DNA from: Pseudotabrizicola alkalilacus
GTDB lineage: Bacteria > Pseudomonadota > Alphaproteobacteria > Rhodobacterales > Rhodobacteraceae
Assembly (NCBI RefSeq): GCF_003443995.1
Contig: NZ_QWEY01000009.1
Coordinates: 124,001 to 188,000 of the forward strand
Direction: 5' to 3'
DNA: 64,000 nucleotides
Shown here one piece after another: positions 59,954 to 64,000 of this stretch. The notes beneath the pieces were generated by a model. It saw only the letters and a list, made by a program, of their open reading frames with translations. It was not told where the DNA came from and made no database searches. The position numbers and the translations under genes were made by a program. The first letter of the stretch is position 1. Every line of letters starts with the position of its first letter.

Positions 59954-60915
59954 TGGCTGCGCCCACCCAAACCGCCGCTGGCCTGTCGGATTGCCGCACT
60001 GCCTGGGCCAAGGCATTGGCCGAACTGGCGCGTGCCGATGACCGCATCGTTGCGGTGGTGAACGATTCCGTCGGCTCGTCCAAGCTGGATGCGTTTGCCA
60101 AAGAATTTCCCGACCGGCTGATCAACGTGGGGATTGCCGAACAGGTGATGGTCGGGGTCAGCGCGGGGCTGGCCAATGGCGGCAAGGTGCCGTTTGTCTC
60201 CGCCGCGTCGTGCTTTCTGACAGGGCGCGCGCTGGAGCAGGTCAAGGCCGACATTGCCTATGCCAATTTCAACGTCAAACTGATCGGGCAGTCCTCGGGC
60301 GTGGCCTATGGCGAGCTGGGGGCCACGCATCATTCGATCGAGGATTTTGCCTGGCTGCGGCCCATGACCAATCTGATCGTAATAGCGCCCGCCGACCCTT
60401 GGGAAACCGCCGAGGCGGTGAAATGGGCGGCAGGCCATGATGGCCCGGTCTATCTGCGCCTGTCCCGGATGCCGGTGCCGGATCTGGTGGTCGAGGACCG
60501 CGTGTTCCGGCCCGGCAAGGCCGAGCTGTTGCAGCAGGGCAGCGATGTGACGCTGATCGGCGCGGGCACAACCAGCCATATTGCGCTGGCGGCGGCACAG
60601 GTGCTGGCGGCGCAGGGCGTGTCGGCGCGGGTGCTGAACATGGCGACCATCAATCCGCTGGATGACGTGGCCGTGCTGGCGGCGGCAGAGGAGACCCGGG
60701 CGATTGTCACGGTCGAGGAAGCCTCGGTGCGCGGGGGTCTGGGCGGGGCGGTGGCGGAACTGATCACCGCCAACCGTCCTGTGCCGCTGGAGCGGGTGGG
60801 CTTTCCCGGCTTTGTGGTCACCGGATCGGCGGACTGGCTGTTTGCGGAATACGGGCTGACGGCGGACAATATCGCCGCCCGCGCCCTCGCCGCTCTGGAG
60901 CGGGCAAAGCGGTGA
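59953..60915 (+). CDS. Transketolase, C-terminal (pyrimidine-binding) subunit
   Basis: The partner subunit (320 aa) carries the pyrimidine-binding domain (DRLINVGIAEQVMVGVSAGL, with the catalytic Glu of the INVGIAEQ motif that activates ThDP; AELGATHHSIEDFAWL-like GELGATHHSIED). The C-terminal transketolase domain follows (GAGTTSHIALAAAQVLAAQG, VEEASVRGGLGGAVAEL). It starts on the last base of the upstream stop (TGATG) and overlaps the kinase gene as GTGA. With the N-terminal subunit it makes a complete active site. Confidence 0.88.
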   Translation: MAAPTQTAAGLSDCRTAWAKALAELARADDRIVAVVNDSVGSSKLDAFAKEFPDRLINVGIAEQVMVGVSAGLANGGKVPFVSAASCFLTGRALEQVKADIAYANFNVKLIGQSSGVAYGELGATHHSIEDFAWLRPMTNLIVIAPADPWETAEAVKWAAGHDGPVYLRLSRMPVPDLVVEDRVFRPGKAELLQQGSDVTLIGAGTTSHIALAAAQVLAAQGVSARVLNMATINPLDDVAVLAAAEETRAIVTVEEASVRGGLGGAVAELITANRPVPLERVGFPGFVVTGSADWLFAEYGLTADNIAARALAALERAKR

Positions 60916-62366
60916 GCGCGCTCGTCCTTGCCATTGATCAGGGCACAACCAACACCAAGGCGGTGCTGGTGGATGCGGCGGGCGTGATCCACGCGCGGGC
61001 CTCTGTGCCCCTGACCACCGATTACCCGCACCCTGGTTGGGCCGAGCAATCGGCCAGCGCGATCTGGGATTCGGTCAAGACGGTCATCGCCGCACTTGCC
61101 CCGCAAGGGGCGGGGCGCATCGCGGCCATTGCCATCGCCAACCAGCGCGAAACGCTGGTGTTGTGGGATGCGCGCACCGGTCAACCGGTTGCGCCCGCGA
61201 TCCTGTGGCAATGCCGCCGCACGGCTGCGGCCTGCGCGGATCTGCTGGCGCAGGGTCATGACGCGCGTGTGGTGGAACTGACCGGGTTGGGCATCAACCC
61301 GTTGTTTCCGGCCTCAAAACTCGGCTGGGCGATGGCGCAGGTGCCGGGCGTGGCCGATCTGGCGCAGGCGGGCCATCTGCGCGCGGGGACGGTGGATGCC
61401 TGGCTGCTCTGGAACCTGACCGGCGGAGCCAGTTTTGCGACCGACGCCTCAAACGCCTCGCGCACGCAGCTGTTTGACACCAAGCGGCTGGAGTGGAGCA
61501 CAGAGCTGTGCGCGCTGTTCGGGGTGCCGATGGGCGTCTTGCCAACGGTGCTGGCATCGGATGCAGCGTTCGGGGTGACGGCGGACACGACTGCGCTGCC
61601 CGCAGGGATTCCGGTCCGCGCGATGATGGGCGACAGCCATGCGGCGCTGTATGGCCATGGCGTGCGGGCGCCGGGTGCGGTCAAGGCCACCTTTGGCACC
61701 GGATCCTCGCTGATGACGCTGATGCCTGCGCGGGCGGCCTCAGCCCATGGGCTGTCGGGCACGATTGCCTGGCGCGACCGCGCTGGCACTGCCTATGCGC
61801 TGGAGGGAAATATCACCGTCTCAGCACAGGCTGCGGCGTTCATGGCGGGCTTGCTGGGGGTTGGGGGTGCAAAGGCGCTGTCGGATCTGGCGCAAAGCGT
61901 GCCCGATGCGGGCGGCGTGGCTTTTGTACCCGCGCTGGCCGGTCTTGGCGCGCCGCATTGGGATGACCGGGCAACCGGGCTTGTCACCGGCATGACCCAT
62001 GGCACCACGCCCGCGCATCTGGCCCGCGCCACGTTTGAGGCGATTGCGCATCAGGTTGCCGATGTCTTTGCCGCGATGGAGGCTGATGTGGGCCACCCGC
62101 TGAGCGATCTGCGGGCCGATGGCGGGGCGTCGGGCAATGCGTTTCTGATGCAGATTCAAGCCGATCTGCTGGGCCGCCCGGTGCTGCGGGCCGAGGTTGA
62201 AGAGGTGGGCGCGCTGGGCGTTGCCGCGATGGCATTTGCGACGCTGGGTGTTGAACGGTTTGCGCGAGAAGAACATGTGACTGTCTTTGCGCCAGACTTG
62301 TGCGTTGCATCCCGCGAGGCCGCGCGTCTGCGCTGGGCCCATGCCGTCGCGCAGGCGCGTCGCTAG
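60912..62366 (+). CDS. FGGY-family carbohydrate kinase
   Basis: The kinase (484 aa from GTG) is in the glycerol/xylulose/apulose kinase family. The phosphate-1 motif is ALVLAIDQGTTNTKAVL, the ATP-side block GDSHAALYGHGVRAPGAVK is followed by FGTGSSLMT, and the adenosine motif is RADGGASGNAFLMQIQADLL. AIANQRETLVLWDARTGQP is the glycerol-kinase-like substrate loop. It probably phosphorylates the ketose made by the isomerase, producing the transketolase substrate. Substrate cannot be read directly. It is the last gene of the plus-strand operon and converges on the BigR-like gene. Confidence 0.88.
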   Translation: MSALVLAIDQGTTNTKAVLVDAAGVIHARASVPLTTDYPHPGWAEQSASAIWDSVKTVIAALAPQGAGRIAAIAIANQRETLVLWDARTGQPVAPAILWQCRRTAAACADLLAQGHDARVVELTGLGINPLFPASKLGWAMAQVPGVADLAQAGHLRAGTVDAWLLWNLTGGASFATDASNASRTQLFDTKRLEWSTELCALFGVPMGVLPTVLASDAAFGVTADTTALPAGIPVRAMMGDSHAALYGHGVRAPGAVKATFGTGSSLMTLMPARAASAHGLSGTIAWRDRAGTAYALEGNITVSAQAAAFMAGLLGVGGAKALSDLAQSVPDAGGVAFVPALAGLGAPHWDDRATGLVTGMTHGTTPAHLARATFEAIAHQVADVFAAMEADVGHPLSDLRADGGASGNAFLMQIQADLLGRPVLRAEVEEVGALGVAAMAFATLGVERFAREEHVTVFAPDLCVASREAARLRWAHAVAQARR

Positions 62367-62403
62367 GGTAAAGACAAGCAGGCCGCACAGGTATCCGTCG
62401 GCC

Positions 62404-62730
62404 TCACCGAAAGAGGGCGTCAGCGTCATCCCCACAATAGCTGCTGCGCAGCGCCTGAATCACCGGAAGCACCCTTGGGTCAGCGATTTCATACAGCATG
62501 GTTTTGCCGTGGCGGCTGGCCCGCACGAACCCCTCGGACCGAAGCCGCATCAGCTGTTGCGAGACCGCTGCCTGCGGCTCACCCAGAACCGCGGACAGGG
62601 CGCCGACATTCATCCTGCCATCAAGCAAGAGGCACAGGATCTGCAGCCGCCCGGTATGTGACAGCACCTTGAGCACCGTGACGACGCTTTCGGCATCATT
62701 CTTGCGGCCCGGCTCAGATCCTGCGGCCAT
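62404..62730 (-). CDS. ArsR-family repressor of the BigR/SqrR (persulfide-sensing) type
   Basis: The protein is 108 aa from an ATG with AAGGA 8 bases upstream. The winged helix-turn-helix reads VLSHTGRLQILCLLLDGRMN, VGALSAVLGEPQAAVSQQLM. Two cysteines, C33 (ILCLLL) and C99 (SSYC), are 66 residues apart, the same spacing as C41/C107 in Rhodobacter capsulatus SqrR and C42/C108 in BigR. There they form a tetrasulfide or disulfide in response to sulfide or persulfide. It is downstream of a YgaP-type membrane protein, the usual BigR operon partner. Confidence 0.85.
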   Translation of the reverse strand: MAAGSEPGRKNDAESVVTVLKVLSHTGRLQILCLLLDGRMNVGALSAVLGEPQAAVSQQLMRLRSEGFVRASRHGKTMLYEIADPRVLPVIQALRSSYCGDDADALFR

Positions 62731-62741
62731 CTGCGTGATCC

Positions 62742-62945
62742 TTACTTGAAAGCACAGCCCGGCTTTGCGCCCATGGCGCGGAATACCATGGCTGCCGGGC
62801 AAAATCCGGTAAAGGACGACTGTATCAGGTTCAGGCCGATAAAGACGGTGAACAGCATGAACCACTGCGACACCCATAGGGTCAGCGCCACCGAGAGCAG
62901 CACCATCACCCCGGCAAACAGCAAAACGGAACGGTCTAGTGTCAT
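62742..62945 (-). CDS. DUF2892 (YgaP transmembrane domain) membrane protein
   Basis: This very small membrane protein (67 aa) has two helices (LLFAGVMVLLSVALTLWV and WFMLFTVFIGLNLIQSSF) followed by GFCPAAMVFRAMGAKPGCAF. That is the DUF2892 pattern found as the C-terminus of the rhodanese YgaP and as stand-alone proteins. Two Cys residues in the tail (CPAAM and PGCAF) may handle sulfane sulfur. AAGGAGA precedes the ATG. Eleven bases separate it from the BigR-like gene, giving one transcription unit. Confidence 0.85.
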   Translation of the reverse strand: MTLDRSVLLFAGVMVLLSVALTLWVSQWFMLFTVFIGLNLIQSSFTGFCPAAMVFRAMGAKPGCAFK

Positions 62946-62996
62946 GGTAATCTCCTTGTAAAAGCCAAAGCATGTGGCTGGCGGATGGATGCGGTT

Positions 62997-64000
62997 TCAG
63001 GTCCGGAACACGCGGTAGATGGCGGGAATGACCAGAACGGTCAGCAGGGTGGAGGTGAGCAGCCCGAACAGAAGCGAAATCGCCAGACCCTGAAAGATCG
63101 GGTCGGCAAGGATCACGGCCGCGCCGATCATCGCGGCGACGGCGGTCAGGAAGATCGGCTTGAAGCGGATCGTGCCGGCGCGGATCAGGCTGTCGATGGT
63201 GACGTCGCCTTCACCCCGGATGAAATCGACCAGCAGGATCGAGTTGCGCACGATGATGCCTGCCAGTGCGATGAACCCGATCATCGAGGTGGCCGAAAAC
63301 GGCGCACCAAACAGCCAGTGGCCGAACATGATGCCAAGGAAGGTCAGCGGGATCGGGGTCAGGATCACCAGTGGCAGCCGGAAAGAGCCGAACTGCGCCA
63401 CCACAAGAATGTAGATGCCCAGCAGCGCCACGCCAAAGGCCGCTCCCATGTCGCGGAAAGTCACCCATGTCACCTCCCACTCGCCATCCCACAGCACCGT
63501 GACACGGCTTTCGTCATCGGGTTGGCCATTCAGCGCAATCATCGGCGGATCGGGCAGGTCGGCCAGCAGTTTGTTGACGGCCAGCATGCCGTAAAGCGGG
63601 GCCTCAAACGCACCGGCCAGTTCGGCGGTGACCATTTCGGCGGCGCGGCCATTGTGACGGAAGATCGGGAAGGAAGCGGCCTCTTCGGTGATGGTGATCA
63701 CATCGCCCAGCTCGACCACGCCGCGCGCACCGGGCAGGGTGTTGGCGGGAATCGGGGTGGTCAGGAAACGCTCATCCATCACCCGGTCCGCTGTCGGGCG
63801 TTGCAGCAGAAGCGGGATCGGCGTGCGCCCGTTGCCCCGATGGGAATAGCCGACCACCTGCGCGCCGTTCAGGGCGGCGATGGTGTCGAACACATCCTGT
63901 TCCTGCACGCCGAAGAATTCCAGATCATCGGTCGAGATGGTCGCCCGCAACCGGCGGGCCTGGGTGCCGAAACTGTTGTCGACATCGACGATGAACGGCA
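62997..64000 (-). CDS. RND efflux permease, C-terminal part (gene runs off the right edge)
   Basis: The last 333 or so residues of an AcrB-type pump are visible. The frame is open to the window edge (first visible residues PFIVDVDNSFGTQARR), so any start inside the window is an artefact. Porter-domain sequence (DLEFFGVQEQDVFDTIAALN) is followed by the C-terminal helices: LGIYILVVAQFGSFRLPLVI, LTPIPLTFLGIMFGHWLFGA, SATSMIGFIALAGIIVRNSI and RFKPIFLTAVAAMIG. These are conserved RND helix 10-12 blocks. It pumps drugs, metals or other compounds with a membrane-fusion partner outside the window. Whether the BigR-like repressor controls it is unknown. Confidence 0.88.
   Translation of the reverse strand, partial: PFIVDVDNSFGTQARRLRATISTDDLEFFGVQEQDVFDTIAALNGAQVVGYSHRGNGRTPIPLLLQRPTADRVMDERFLTTPIPANTLPGARGVVELGDVITITEEAASFPIFRHNGRAAEMVTAELAGAFEAPLYGMLAVNKLLADLPDPPMIALNGQPDDESRVTVLWDGEWEVTWVTFRDMGAAFGVALLGIYILVVAQFGSFRLPLVILTPIPLTFLGIMFGHWLFGAPFSATSMIGFIALAGIIVRNSILLVDFIRGEGDVTIDSLIRAGTIRFKPIFLTAVAAMIGAAVILADPIFQGLAISLLFGLLTSTLLTVLVIPAIYRVFRT

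Noticed and set aside
62380-62404. AGGCCG/CGGCCT hairpin between the FGGY kinase and the BigR-like gene as a terminator.
   Set aside because: A 6-bp stem with a 13-nt loop and no U-run, overlapping a stop codon; too weak.

Overview
The window is high-GC alphaproteobacterial DNA, most likely a member of the Rhodobacteraceae. The opgG-opgI-opgH-opgC order is the one described in Rhodobacter sphaeroides. The short DUF2794 gene, the rlmN/IalB pair and the recurrent hairpin-plus-ATATTT terminators also fit that family. Nearly everything is densely packed protein-coding DNA in short operons with ATGA, GTGA or TGATG overlaps. There is one tRNA (Lys-UUU) and no recognisable phage, insertion sequence or CRISPR. 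Both ends cut a gene: rlmN on the left and an RND efflux permease on the right.

Layout. 1-5.3 kb holds housekeeping and conserved genes: rlmN, an IalB-like secreted protein, a type II-like asparaginase, DUF2794, an NlpC/P60 hydrolase, an M17 aminopeptidase and a small hypothetical. 5.4-7.4 kb is a bicarbonate module: beta-carbonic anhydrase, an SbtA-like transporter and an SbtB-like PII protein. 7.5-12.3 kb holds asd, two MFS transporters and a secreted DUF4424 protein. 12.4-16.7 kb is a five-gene minus-strand operon (PlcP/LpxH-like phosphatase, GT21 ceramide-glucosyltransferase-like enzyme, DedA protein, GT2, NAD epimerase) that looks like membrane glycolipid synthesis. 17.3-21.3 kb is a hydroxyproline catabolic cluster with a divergent XRE-cupin regulator. 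21.5-25.3 kb is a sulfate ABC transporter, and 25.7-29.9 kb is a ugpBAEC glycerol-3-phosphate transporter.

30-39.7 kb links a GNAT acyltransferase and an N-succinylamino-acid-racemase-like enolase-superfamily enzyme to a divergent RpiR regulator, a five-gene dipeptide ABC transporter and an M81 metallopeptidase. This may be a system for taking up and using D-amino-acid-containing peptides. 40-44.8 kb is opgGIHC (osmoregulated periplasmic glucans). 44.9-47.2 kb holds mtaB, dapF and tRNA-Lys. 47.4-52 kb is an ABC transporter operon ending in a phosphodiesterase. 52.1-62.4 kb is a large divergent sugar island: a ribose-type ABC transporter, a DUF2291 lipoprotein and a DeoR regulator on one side; an L-fucose/arabinose-isomerase-family enzyme, a split transketolase and an FGGY kinase on the other. 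The last 1.6 kb holds a BigR/SqrR-like persulfide sensor, a YgaP-type membrane protein and the RND pump.

Two themes tie separate operons together. First, 11-bp-phased CTGTCAC-like heptamers (Pho-box-like) lie 46-52 nt upstream of three operons with phosphorus-related content: the lipid-remodelling-type operon, ugp, and the ABC/phosphodiesterase operon. This suggests a phosphate-starvation regulon. Second, the sugar island has the parts of a non-oxidative isomerase-kinase-transketolase pathway, resembling D-apiose catabolism but with a different isomerase family. It is the best candidate here for an undescribed pathway. All functional statements come from reading sequence motifs; no database search was run.
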